DNA of 38,039 nt from Pyrodictiaceae archaeon (GTDB lineage: Archaea; Thermoproteota; Thermoprotei_A; Sulfolobales; Pyrodictiaceae): NCBI GenBank assembly GCA_027046105.1, contig JALTZQ010000196.1, positions 1 to 38,039 of the forward strand, read 5' to 3'. This document shows positions 7,461 through 15,936 of the stretch, piece by piece (within the stretch, counting starts at the first letter, position 1; each line of letters opens with the position of its first letter). Under the pieces are notes generated by a model. That model saw only the letters and a program-made list of their open reading frames with translations, was not told the DNA's origin and made no database searches. Position numbers and translations under genes: made by a program.

Positions 7461-8549
7461 TCACCTCGTGATTGTAACCCTTTTTAGCTCTTCTAGTATC
7501 AGCTTAGCCTCACTATTCTGCTCGAAATAGTTACGCACGGGCTGCAATAGCTCTATAAGAGCTTCAGCCACCGCGTTCTTAAGGTCAAGAGGATGAAGCT
7601 TTCCCTCACGATAAACCTGCTCTAATTCACTGTAAGATTCGAAGACTATTGTTCCGCCATACTTCTCTGGCCTCTCCACAACAAGTCTAAAGCCTGGTTG
7701 CGCGAATAGTATATATTTTGCTATTTCAATTACTGGGTTATACCTTGTCTCGCGTGGCGGGCAATAAGCCCTCTTAATCTTGGCCCTTATAGCCTCAGGT
7801 TCATCGTAAACAAATAACGCTGTTTCCGGCTTTGACTTACTCATCTTATACTCTACTGCATGAGTTTCTTCGTCAAGTTCCTGAGGAGCCATTCTCCCCA
7901 CTCCCTGAAGACCTGTTAAGAGAGGTGTATGGACAGCAACAATCTTCTTGTATCCTAGCTTTTCTGCTGTGTCACGAGCAAGCATGTGGGCTTTTCTTTG
8001 ATCTGTACCACCTAAGGCTATATCCACGCCTAGATAATAGATGTCAGCTACCTGCATGGCAGGGTATATGAGTTTTGAAAAGTCCAGTTCGGCTTCCTCA
8101 CTACGTCTACCCATTATTGTTAACGCCCGCTTTATCCTTGCTAATGTATTACTCTTAGCTACCCTTATCACGGTAGCCCAATAGTCTTTGTCAGATGCAA
8201 GCTCTTCCGCATCAACAACTTTTATCCTAGACCTTTGCACACCAATTGCCTCAAGAACATCAACGACATGCCTAGCCGCGCGTTTTATTAAGTCAAGGTT
8301 TCCGCCAAGCTTATCATTTATCCACGCATGCCAGGTGGCAGCCAAAAGAATAAACTCAACATTAGCTTCAACCATATCACGTACCTTGTAAGCCCATATC
8401 AGCCACCCGATATGGAAAAGACCACTAGGCTCAAAACCAATATATGCTCTCGGCTTATTCTTCTCCTCAAGTAACTTCCTTAACTCATCTAGTGTTACAA
8501 TTTCAGCAGTGTTTCTTGCAACTAGTCTAACACGCTCCTCTACATCCAT
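7461..8549 (-). CDS. tyrS: Tyrosyl-tRNA synthetase
   Basis: A 362-residue class I synthetase that charges tRNA-Tyr. The HIGH-type signature appears as HIGW at 46-49, preceded by GFEPSG as in archaeal TyrRS. The KMSKS loop is intact at 235-239. LGGTDQRKAHMLARD (179-193) is the usual substrate-binding stretch. Length is normal for archaeal/eukaryal-type TyrRS without an appended domain. Archaeal TrpRS is a near relative but is longer and differs around the KMSKS segment. It is probably co-directional with dnaG, 107 bp apart. Confidence 0.95.
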   Translation of the reverse strand: MDVEERVRLVARNTAEIVTLDELRKLLEEKNKPRAYIGFEPSGLFHIGWLIWAYKVRDMVEANVEFILLAATWHAWINDKLGGNLDLIKRAARHVVDVLEAIGVQRSRIKVVDAEELASDKDYWATVIRVAKSNTLARIKRALTIMGRRSEEAELDFSKLIYPAMQVADIYYLGVDIALGGTDQRKAHMLARDTAEKLGYKKIVAVHTPLLTGLQGVGRMAPQELDEETHAVEYKMSKSKPETALFVYDEPEAIRAKIKRAYCPPRETRYNPVIEIAKYILFAQPGFRLVVERPEKYGGTIVFESYSELEQVYREGKLHPLDLKNAVAEALIELLQPVRNYFEQNSEAKLILEELKRVTITR

Positions 8550-8757
8550 ACTAGCCCAACCCCACGCACCCAGACAGTATCTAGGCTAGCAAATACGAAG
8601 CCCGACTTTGGGTCTCTATATTGTAAAGCATGCTCAATCTCAACCAAGCTACCGTACAGTTAAGGCCTGGGAAGAGGGGATGAATCCATGCTAGAGAAAT
8701 AAACCTAACCCCCCACAATGCTAGTAAAATATGGCTTGACCCTCGAGGTGAAACCGA

Positions 8758-9450
8758 GTGGGCTATGTTAAATGGCTTGGACATGCAACCTTCGAAGTAA
8801 AGATAGATGGGTATACAGTACTAATAGACCCCTGGCTCACTAACCCTAGTTCACCTATAAAGGATGTCAAGGAGTATGAAGGTAAGGTAGACCTAGTAGT
8901 AGTTACACATGACCATGGTGATCATCTAGGAGATGCTGTACAAGTACTACAACTCAACCCTAACGCTAGATTCGCTTCGGTCTACGAAATTGCTAATCAA
9001 GTCTCACAACAACTTGGAGGAGACACAGAAAGAATCATTGGTGGCAACGTGGGTGGTCCCCTGAGGCTACCGGGCATGGATCTTAAAGTCGTACTTGTCC
9101 CAGCCCATCATAGCACCACACGAGGAACCCCCACGGGCGTTGTACTGGTAGGAAAAGAGGCTACAATTTACCATGCTGGAGATACAGGCCTTATAGCAGA
9201 AATGGCCTTCATAGGCGAACTTTATCACCCGGATATTGCATTGTTACCCATAGGCAGTCACTTTACAATGGATGCTGTTCAAGCGGCAAAAGCTGTCGAG
9301 CTAATCAAACCAAAGATAGCTATACCCATGCATTACAACACTTTCCCAGTGATCCAGGCTGATCCAGAAGAATTCAGGAAACTTGTTGAGCAAAAAGGAC
9401 TACCAACCAAGGTAGTAATCCTCAAACCTGGCGAAAAATACGAGTTTTAA
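8758..9450 (+). CDS. Metal-dependent hydrolase, UPF0173 / metallo-beta-lactamase fold
   Basis: A 230-residue MBL-fold protein. The metal motif THDHGDH spans residues 50-56, preceded by the strand VLIDPWL, and further ligands occur in PAHHS, HAGDTG and MHYNTF. This matches the UPF0173 family, whose physiological substrate is unknown. The GTG at 8758 is the start: a full SD (GAGGTGA, 8745-8751) lies six bases upstream. A TATA-like TAAAATATGG sits near 8725-8734. It is a single gene, divergent from tyrS. Confidence 0.9.
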   Translation: MGYVKWLGHATFEVKIDGYTVLIDPWLTNPSSPIKDVKEYEGKVDLVVVTHDHGDHLGDAVQVLQLNPNARFASVYEIANQVSQQLGGDTERIIGGNVGGPLRLPGMDLKVVLVPAHHSTTRGTPTGVVLVGKEATIYHAGDTGLIAEMAFIGELYHPDIALLPIGSHFTMDAVQAAKAVELIKPKIAIPMHYNTFPVIQADPEEFRKLVEQKGLPTKVVILKPGEKYEF

Positions 9451-9575
9451 ACAGCTGGAAAGCCACAATGCCCTAGCTGGCCATAGGATTTCTTTCAAAG
9501 ACCAGTAGCCTAATCTTCTTATTTCACTTTTTGCCACACACATGGCTAGGAGCAACAACTAAGTATTGAATCTCC

Positions 9576-11102
9576 ATGCATCTCAGCCATTACTTGCCAC
9601 GCATGTACCGCAATAGGGTCTTGCGGGGATTAATGTTGGGCTATAGGCTCTCTGAGTCAGAGTATAGACTACTTTCGGCACTTAAAGGAAAGATACGTGC
9701 CGGTGTATGGTATAGTTCTGATGAGATTGCACACTTAGCAGGCATTGATCGTAGTAGTGTCGAGGCACTTCTTCGTCTACTAGCTGATAAAGGTATTGTG
9801 GAACTACGCGAGGAGGAGACTAAGCAGGTCTCGATAACTGATGTGGGTAAGAGGTATCTTGCCGAGGGCTTTCCAGAGGAAAAGCTCGTAAGCTTTTTGC
9901 TTGAGAGGGGAGGTAAAGTAGAAATAAATGAAGTGGCAAAGCATCTTGGCGAGGAGCTTAGTATTGCTATAGCGCACGCTACACGAAAGGGGTGGATTAG
10001 GATTGACAAAGGTGTCGTCATGCTTAATAAAAAACCTGAAACTATAGAGGAAAGGACTACTCTCGAGAAGCTTACACGTGGTGAACCTGTTAGTGAGGAA
10101 GACTTGCGGTTACTGCGTAGGAGAAGGCTTGTCGAGATAATGACTAAGACAAGGACACTAGTGCGATTCCGAAGTGATCCCAGCAGTATTGTAGAACATG
10201 TTGTCATCGAAATAGGCTCTCTTACACGTGACCATATAGTATCTGGGCTATGGCGTAGAGCCGTATTGAGGGAGTACAATGTAGCTGCAGAGCCGCCAAG
10301 GCTTTATCCAGGCCGTACACACTTTTTTGTAGACTTCATAGAATACATACGCGACATCATGAAAGAAATGGGGTTTGTTGAGATCGAATACACCCCAGTT
10401 GAGCTAGAGTACTGGAACTATGATGCACTCTTTCAACCACAACATCATCCCGCTCGCTCACCAACAGATACATTTTATCTGGATACACCACGGGAAGGGA
10501 GAGTTGCAGACGAACTATTAGTGAGAGCCAAAAATGTGCACGAGAAAGCTTGGGGCTATCCATGGGATCCTAAACGAGCACTTAGACTTATTTTGAGAAG
10601 CCATACCACTGCTGTAAGCGCTCGAATACTTGCCACAAAACCAAAACCACCATTCAGGTTCTTCACTATAGGCAGGGTCTACCGCGTAGAGAAGGTTGAC
10701 CCACGCCACCTTCCCGAGTTTCATCAATTAGATGGGATAGCCGCAGACTACACTATATCGTTCGCCGACTTAATAGGGCTTCTTGCAGAATTCTTTGAAA
10801 GAATAGGTGTTAAGGACTTCAAGGTGCGCTTGACCTACTTTCCCTTCACGGAGCCATCAGCTGAGATCTACCTCCGACTCGGAAATCAATGGCTTGAAGT
10901 ACTAGGATGTGGTATGTTTCGACCAGAAGTCCTCGAGATACTTGGCGTAGACTATCCTGTGGCTGCATGGGGTATGGGTCTAGAAAGGATTGCCATGGCG
11001 ATCTATGGGCTAGAAGATATACGCCAACTCTATAGCCTAGACATAACGTTCCTCCGAAACATTAAAACAAGGTGGTGGATACGTGCCGGTCTTGAAATTT
11101 AA
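9576..11102 (+). CDS. pheS: Phenylalanyl-tRNA synthetase alpha subunit
   Basis: The catalytic subunit of the class II (alpha-beta)2 PheRS. Residues about 25-160 form the winged-helix repeats typical of archaeal/eukaryal PheS. Motif 2 is visible as FRFFTIGRVYRVEKVDPRH followed by LPEFHQLDG, and motif 3 as AAWGMGLERIAMAIYG near the C-terminus. At 508 residues it is slightly long. ATG 9576 has no SD, and an internal ATG at 9633 would give 489 residues beginning just before the first winged helix and may be the true start. pheT follows with a 20-bp overlap. Confidence 0.95.
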   Translation: MHLSHYLPRMYRNRVLRGLMLGYRLSESEYRLLSALKGKIRAGVWYSSDEIAHLAGIDRSSVEALLRLLADKGIVELREEETKQVSITDVGKRYLAEGFPEEKLVSFLLERGGKVEINEVAKHLGEELSIAIAHATRKGWIRIDKGVVMLNKKPETIEERTTLEKLTRGEPVSEEDLRLLRRRRLVEIMTKTRTLVRFRSDPSSIVEHVVIEIGSLTRDHIVSGLWRRAVLREYNVAAEPPRLYPGRTHFFVDFIEYIRDIMKEMGFVEIEYTPVELEYWNYDALFQPQHHPARSPTDTFYLDTPREGRVADELLVRAKNVHEKAWGYPWDPKRALRLILRSHTTAVSARILATKPKPPFRFFTIGRVYRVEKVDPRHLPEFHQLDGIAADYTISFADLIGLLAEFFERIGVKDFKVRLTYFPFTEPSAEIYLRLGNQWLEVLGCGMFRPEVLEILGVDYPVAAWGMGLERIAMAIYGLEDIRQLYSLDITFLRNIKTRWWIRAGLEI

Positions 11103-12732
11103 ACAAGAGCGTGTTATTGAGGCATTAGGTCTCAGCTTAGCAAAAGCACTAGAAGTACTAGAGAGGCTTAAAGCTGAAGTATCGGTGCTACCAGACGGTT
11201 CCGTTGAACTAGAGGTCGAAGTTGATAGGCCTGATCTCTATAGCCTTGAAGGAATAGCTAGAGCTGCACGTGGTCTCCTAGGAAAAGAAACTGGAGTACC
11301 GAGATATGAACTCGTTAATACCGATATACTAGTTAAAGCTGATGATGTACCAACAAGGCCTTATGTTGTGGCTGCAGTAGTCTGGAATGTTAATGTTGAT
11401 GAAGCATTTCTTGAAGAACTAATACAGTTCCAGGAAAAATTACATAATAGTCATGGGAAAAACCGGGAATGGGTAGCCATAGGGTTACACGACTACGATA
11501 AGCTTCCCTCTAGGGAGATATATTATCGTTTCGATGATATCGACTATGTAAGGTTTAGACCATTAGGCCATGATAAGGAAATGACGCTTAGAAGAGTTCT
11601 TGAAGAGACCGAGCAGGGCATTAAATATGGTAAGATCTCGCTAATGGGTGGCAAGCATCCAGTTCTTTACTCTGGCAGTGAAGTCATAAGCGTTCCTCCA
11701 GTGATAAATGCTGAGCTTACACGTATTGAGCCGGGAACACGTAACATATTCATAGATGTCACTGGTGTACATAAACAACTAGTACTTAATGTCCTCAAAG
11801 TTCTCGTAGCAAATCTAGCAGAGAGGGGGAAGGGCAGAATAGGCTTAGTAGAAATACACCATGGAGACTACATAGAAAGACAACCCAATCTAGAGTCAAA
11901 ACAATTAAATGTAGAAGTTGAAAGGATTAGTGAGTGGCTGGGCTTAAAGCTAGATGTAACCACCATAGTTGACGCCCTTAAGCGTGCACGTTTTGACGCT
12001 CAGGTTTTTGATGATAACCGTATTAGAGTTAGCGTACCAGCATATCGCTTCGACGTACTTGGATGGGTTGATATAGCTGAGGAAGTCGCTATCATCCTTG
12101 GTGTTAACAGTATTAGGCCTAAATACCCCGAGAAAATGATGCGCGGCAAGCTACTAGAGAAAAGATACTGGGAGCGCTACGCTAGGCTAGTACTAGCTGG
12201 CCTAGGCTTCCAAGAACTATATAGCTATACTCTGGTAAACTGTGTAAAACAGTCACTAATTACTGGTTTAGACAAGGCCTCAATGATCGTAATTGCGAAT
12301 CCTGTAAGCATCGAACTAGACTGTTTGCGTTCAACACTACTTGTGGGTCTTCTTGAAGCTGCTAGGATAAACACACATAGTACACCACTCCGCGTCTTTG
12401 AAATCGGGGATGTAGTCACAAGAGACCGCATGAGTGATACTCAAACAACAACAAGATCGAGAATAGGCATATTGTACATGGCGTACAAGGCCGGCTACGA
12501 AGATATACAAGCCGTTGTCTATACCCTACTACGTAGTCTTGGAGACGAAGTCATAGAGGTAATGCCTTACCAGGGTAGACCCTTCATGAAGGGAAGAGCT
12601 GCAAGAATTAAGAGTATACAAGGTATTGAAGGTGTTTTAGGCGAACTAGATCCAGCTATACTCGAAGAGATAGGCATAGACTATCCCGTTGCTGCAGCGG
12701 AACTGGATTACACAGATATTAGGAGACAATAA
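11083..12732 (+). CDS. pheT: Phenylalanyl-tRNA synthetase beta subunit
   Basis: A 549-residue archaeal-type beta subunit, which lacks the long bacterial N-terminal tRNA-binding extension. It contains the B3/B4 region that edits misacylated tRNA, the B5 DNA-binding-like domain and an inactive class II core (EELYSYTL and RVFEIGDV-like segments). The GTG start at 11083 lies inside the end of pheS with GGTGGTGG 5-12 bases upstream, indicating coupled translation so that subunits are made in equal amounts. No tRNA-binding tail follows. Confidence 0.95.
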   Translation: MPVLKFKQERVIEALGLSLAKALEVLERLKAEVSVLPDGSVELEVEVDRPDLYSLEGIARAARGLLGKETGVPRYELVNTDILVKADDVPTRPYVVAAVVWNVNVDEAFLEELIQFQEKLHNSHGKNREWVAIGLHDYDKLPSREIYYRFDDIDYVRFRPLGHDKEMTLRRVLEETEQGIKYGKISLMGGKHPVLYSGSEVISVPPVINAELTRIEPGTRNIFIDVTGVHKQLVLNVLKVLVANLAERGKGRIGLVEIHHGDYIERQPNLESKQLNVEVERISEWLGLKLDVTTIVDALKRARFDAQVFDDNRIRVSVPAYRFDVLGWVDIAEEVAIILGVNSIRPKYPEKMMRGKLLEKRYWERYARLVLAGLGFQELYSYTLVNCVKQSLITGLDKASMIVIANPVSIELDCLRSTLLVGLLEAARINTHSTPLRVFEIGDVVTRDRMSDTQTTTRSRIGILYMAYKAGYEDIQAVVYTLLRSLGDEVIEVMPYQGRPFMKGRAARIKSIQGIEGVLGELDPAILEEIGIDYPVAAAELDYTDIRRQ

Positions 12733-12753
12733 AAACTGTAGTCGCCAATTGTT

Positions 12754-12826
12754 TTGTGCCCCGCCCCTGACACCTAGCCTCATCGTGCCCTTGGGGGCGC
12801 TCAGCTAGGCTCTTCTAGGCGGGGCA
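12754..12826 (-). ncRNA. Candidate H/ACA box pseudouridylation guide RNA
   Basis: Read on the minus strand, the RNA has a lower stem GCCCCGCC/GGCGGGGC (12825-12818 with 12765-12758), an unpaired pocket (UAGAAGAG on the left, UGUCAGG on the right), an upper stem CCUAGC/GCUAGG, then a kink-turn-like element (CUGA facing GAUGA) and a short apical hairpin. The box ACA follows the lower stem immediately (12757-12755). The distance from the upper stem to ACA is 15 nt, within the usual 14-16. A TATA-like CCTATAAAGG lies about 40 nt upstream on this strand and a T5 run lies downstream. The implied target is CCUGACA-U-N-CUCUUCUA; I could not place it in an rRNA. It is convergent with pheT. Confidence 0.72.
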
Positions 12827-12856
12827 AGAGGACCAGTAAATGTTTTAGGGTTAAAG

Positions 12857-12870
12857 GCCCTTTATAGGTT
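12857..12870. promoter_or_regulatory. TATA-like element usable in both directions
   Basis: GGCCCTTTATAGG reads as a TATA box on both strands. On the minus strand (CCTATAAAGG) it would start RNA near 12838, just before the H/ACA fold. On the plus strand it would start map near 12890, leaving a leader of about 85 nt. Confidence 0.45.
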
Positions 12871-12929
12871 TAAGGTAGAGGGTCTGCCATTGTTGAGGAA
12901 CCCCTTTCTACTCCCCTTTCCTGACCAGT

Positions 12930-12956
12930 TACCGGGCTATGACCTGTAGTCCGGTA
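12930..12956 (+). other. 10-bp hairpin in the map leader
   Basis: TACCGGGCTA pairs with TAGTCCGGTA (one G-U pair) around a seven-base loop TGACCTG. It lies 18 bases before the map ATG and just ahead of its SD. The G-U pair becomes A-C on the other strand, so the plus-strand RNA is the likely folder. Function unknown; a translational control element is one option. Confidence 0.45.
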
Positions 12957-12974
12957 GCTCCATAGGTGGATGTT

Positions 12975-13898
12975 ATGATTCCTAGTGAGGATGTTTTGAG
13001 GAAGTATCTTGAGGCAGGTCGTATAGCTGCTAAGGTCCGTGAAGAAGCTGCACGATTTGTTGAACCAGGCAAAAGCCTCTTAGAGATATGTGAGACGATA
13101 GAGCAGCGAATACGCGATCTTGGCGGTGAGCCCGCTTTTCCATGTAATATCTCGGTGAACTATGTCGCTGCACACTATACACCAGTAATCAGTGATGATT
13201 CTAGAATCCCGGAAGAAGCTGTAGTAAAGCTCGACATAGGCGTACACATCGATGGCTATATAGCTGACACGGCTATTACTGTTACAACAAATCCTTCCCA
13301 TGAACCATTACTTGAGGCTGTTAGGGAAGCTCTAGAGAAAGCACTAGAAAACGTCAAGCCAGGTCAAACCTTTAGAGATATCGGTAGAATAGTAGAGGAG
13401 ACAATACGGAGACATGGTTATAGGCCGATCATAAACCTTAGTGGTCATAGTCTCGGAGAATATACTATACATGCAGGTGACACTATACCTAACTTCGATG
13501 ACCCCCGGAATACTGGTAGCTTCCAACCCGGTAAAGCCTATGCAATAGAGCCGTTCGCCACTAATGGTCAAGGCCTAGTATATGAGGGTAGCCAAGTCAC
13601 CATATATGCGCTCATGCCAAGAACCCCAAGGAGGAGGCTCACGCCTCGCGAAAAGAAACTACTTGCACAAATAGCATCAAGGTTCCGTACTTTACCATTC
13701 ACAGAAAGGTGGCTCGCAGATCAGCTTAACTACTATGGAGGACTACAAGCCCTTAGAATGCTACTACGTAAACTAGCCAACATGGGGTATTTGATACAAT
13801 ATCCTGTACTTATCGAGCGGAGCCGCGGCCTTGTTGCACAATTTGAGCACACAGTACTAGTATTAAAGGACCAAGTAATAGTGACAACACAGCAGTAG
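12975..13898 (+). CDS. map: Methionine aminopeptidase, type II archaeal
   Basis: A 307-residue enzyme that removes the initiator methionine from nascent proteins. Metal ligands of the pita-bread fold are visible: the two Asp residues in KLDIGVHIDGYIADT, the His in SGHSLG, and the Glu residues in EPFAT and YEGSQVTIY. The insert before the C-terminal part (RRRLTPREKKLL...) is the winged-helix-like insertion that marks type II enzymes. ATG 12975 is preferred because AGGTGG lies six bases upstream; the in-frame GTG at 12966 overlaps that SD and has none of its own. Confidence 0.95.
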   Translation: MIPSEDVLRKYLEAGRIAAKVREEAARFVEPGKSLLEICETIEQRIRDLGGEPAFPCNISVNYVAAHYTPVISDDSRIPEEAVVKLDIGVHIDGYIADTAITVTTNPSHEPLLEAVREALEKALENVKPGQTFRDIGRIVEETIRRHGYRPIINLSGHSLGEYTIHAGDTIPNFDDPRNTGSFQPGKAYAIEPFATNGQGLVYEGSQVTIYALMPRTPRRRLTPREKKLLAQIASRFRTLPFTERWLADQLNYYGGLQALRMLLRKLANMGYLIQYPVLIERSRGLVAQFEHTVLVLKDQVIVTTQQ

Positions 13899-13950
13899 CA
13901 GACCCAGGAGTACATGGCGAAAACCTTCATGCTAAAAGCGGTGATACAGC

Positions 13951-15096
13951 TTGCCCGTAGGCTTACTACAGGAGGCGCCTTTTCCTAGCACAGACATAGC
14001 CGTATGGATCATGGCTATAGGTATACTTGTCTCAACTATACTTTCAGTACTAGCCTTCTTCGGATTAGCTTTTGGTATACAGCTTAGAATACTCAAGACA
14101 CAAATAGAGGCTCGATTAAGGATACTCGAAGGCTATGCACGTGGAGCTAGTGAGGCAGCTAAGAAGGCTCTACGAGAGGTGAAGGCAGAGAACATCGATA
14201 CACTCGTGGAAACCGTTAACAACTTCTTCGTAATAGAGCCTGTGTCTATAGAACCCATAGACATAATCAAGAGGATGGATAAACTACTAAGAACAGCCAA
14301 TGAGAGACTTGAATGGCTCGTAGATAAAGCTGTACCAAATGAAACACCCATAGAGCGGAAACAAATAATAGTCACATTACTTGGCATAAGTAATGCGCTA
14401 ACAACAATATACAAGTTTGTGCGCCACATTCTTCTTACAGGGCTAAAAACGAAGAATGCTACATTAATAGCACAACTGTGGATGATACTTCCAATGATAA
14501 TGAGGACTGCCAAAGCCTTCTACGACGCCATACCCGGAATAAGCCAAGGTAAACCAATAGGTGATGCAGCAGGCCCACTAGTAGCCTATCGTCTAATGAA
14601 GAGCTTGAAAGAGATAGAGCCTCCACGTGAAATAGCAAAAGATACCATCTATGGAATCTATGAGTACAAGAACAGGAAAGTAGTAATAGTGAAGGCAAAG
14701 GGTCCTGGAAGCACTGTTGGCCGCCCCGGCGAAGCTATTGAAAAACTAGCAAAAACCTACCACAACGACCTAGCACTACTAATAACAGTGGATGCAGCCC
14801 TAAAGTACGAAGGCGAGGAGACAGGTACTATTGCTGAAGGTATAGGTGCAGCAATAGGTGATCCAGGCCCAGAAAAAATAAGGATAGAGAGGACAGCAGT
14901 CCGCTACAATATCCCACTCTACGCTATAGTGATAAGAATGAGTCTTGAGGAAGCCCTACACACCATGCGCAAAGAAATAGCTGAAAGCATAGACAAAGCC
15001 GTTGAGCGCGTAAAGAAGATAATCGAAGACATAGTCCCTGAAGGCAAAATAGTAATAGTAGCAGGAATAGGAAACACCATAGGCATTGCACAATAA
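13951..15096 (+). CDS. DUF1512 family membrane-anchored protein
   Basis: A 381-residue protein matching the archaeal DUF1512 family, whose function is unknown. One transmembrane helix lies at about residues 16-43 (VWIMAIGILVSTILSVLAF and following). A helical linker and a soluble domain then contain GPGSTVGRPGEAIEKL and IAEGIGAAIGDPGPEK, glycine-rich stretches that look like ligand-binding loops. The TTG start at 13951 has GGTGAT five bases upstream. The zinc-ribbon gene downstream is probably co-transcribed. The N-terminal anchor suggests the domain faces the cytoplasm, but topology is inferred. Confidence 0.75.
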   Translation: MPVGLLQEAPFPSTDIAVWIMAIGILVSTILSVLAFFGLAFGIQLRILKTQIEARLRILEGYARGASEAAKKALREVKAENIDTLVETVNNFFVIEPVSIEPIDIIKRMDKLLRTANERLEWLVDKAVPNETPIERKQIIVTLLGISNALTTIYKFVRHILLTGLKTKNATLIAQLWMILPMIMRTAKAFYDAIPGISQGKPIGDAAGPLVAYRLMKSLKEIEPPREIAKDTIYGIYEYKNRKVVIVKAKGPGSTVGRPGEAIEKLAKTYHNDLALLITVDAALKYEGEETGTIAEGIGAAIGDPGPEKIRIERTAVRYNIPLYAIVIRMSLEEALHTMRKEIAESIDKAVERVKKIIEDIVPEGKIVIVAGIGNTIGIAQ

Positions 15097-15121
15097 TTCT
15101 ACACCACCAGGGGGCGGGGAC

Positions 15122-15433
15122 ATGAACATAGAAGACCTCATATACATTATCTACATGTCTACAATACTTGGACTACTCATTGCGCTAACAATAACAGCCG
15201 TAACGGCGGGGAAAAGAAAACAAGAACCACAGCCACTAACCAAGACACTACTAGCCTGCTACAACTGTGGTCACAGAGAGGAACGCAATTACAAACAAGG
15301 TGACTACGTAGGCAAAAACGAGGGAGCATGTCCCAAATGTGGAGCACCCCTAACAATACACGCAATTTATAACATCTATCCTCGCCAAGACAAAAAAGCA
15401 AAAATACCCACACCCCTTAGAACGTCCCACTAA
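15122..15433 (+). CDS. Small membrane protein with C-terminal zinc ribbon
   Basis: A 103-residue protein. Residues about 5-28 form one transmembrane helix (LIYIIYMSTILGLLIALTIT). The tail carries two CxxC pairs, CYNCGH at 46-51 and CPKCGAP at 70-76, a typical zinc ribbon. ATG 15122 follows a G-rich stretch and gives a clean N-terminus; an upstream TTG at 15086 would overlap DUF1512 by 11 bp. Family not recognised by name. It probably acts with the preceding DUF1512 protein at the membrane. Its stop codon is three bases before 5S rRNA. Confidence 0.65.
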   Translation: MNIEDLIYIIYMSTILGLLIALTITAVTAGKRKQEPQPLTKTLLACYNCGHREERNYKQGDYVGKNEGACPKCGAPLTIHAIYNIYPRQDKKAKIPTPLRTSH

Positions 15434-15436
15434 CAT

Positions 15437-15570
15437 GGCGGTCCGACCCGGCCATAGCGGCCGGGCAACACCCGGTCCCATTTCGAACCCGGAAGTTAAG
15501 CCGGCCGCGTTGGGGGTAGCTGTGGGGTCCGCGAGGCCCCGCAGCTCCCCCAAGCCGGGATCGGGCCGCC
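15437..15570 (+). rRNA. rrf: 5S ribosomal RNA
   Basis: The ends pair as a ten-base terminal stem (GGCGGTCCGA with TCGGGCCGCC). The conserved internal blocks are present: CCCATTTCGAACCCGGAAGTTAAG in the loop B/C region and a GC-rich helix IV/V (GTGGGGTCCGCGAGGCCCCGC). The length of 134 nt by stem pairing is near the archaeal norm, so mature ends may be a few bases inside. No 16S or 23S gene is nearby, as expected for Crenarchaeota. A TATA-like AAAAATACC near 15400-15408, inside the zinc-ribbon gene, could drive it. Confidence 0.95.
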
Positions 15571-15936
15571 ACTAACCGACATGGATGAGCTAATTGCGTG
15601 GTTGATCCCGTTTGCATTACGCCCGTTTTCTCCCATACTAGCCATAGTAGCTTCAGCCAGGGCTCCCTAATAGCAACCGAGTTGACAAAACAGGACCTTG
15701 TCTAGCATGCACTAGCTACTCTCTATCTAGTGACATAAGCCTATGCCAATATTGTCTAGTTTAGCAATAGGCAATTAGCCCACACGACCATGTGAATGAG
15801 CAAGATAAGAAACGAAGTAGTATTCGTCATTTAGTAAAAAGCTCGCTCTAAGCAGTAGTTTTGTGTCGATTTTAACTAATTTAAAGGAAATGTTTTTGCC
15901 TAGGGTACAATACCACCACTATCCTGGTGAGTAGGC
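15571..15936. other. 366 bp gap; lrp promoter at right end
   Basis: No gene or convincing RNA fold is seen after 5S. The right end carries a TATA-like AATTTAAAGG at 15879-15888, which would place an RNA start near 15908 and leave a leader of about 30 nt before the lrp start. The rest is AT-rich with scattered CTAG tetramers and no repeat of note. Confidence 0.5.
15926..15930 (+). promoter_or_regulatory. SD site that fixes an AUU start
   Basis: GGTGA sits six bases before ATT 15937, the only position where a start restores the full Lrp N-terminus. An in-frame TGA at 15928-15930 excludes starts further upstream. Confidence 0.65.

Noticed and set aside
12758..12825. Plus-strand reading of the same stem-loop as a pheT terminator or H/ACA
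   Set aside because: On the plus strand there is no kink-turn and no ACA after the stem (AAGA instead), and no T-run; all diagnostic elements lie on the minus strand.
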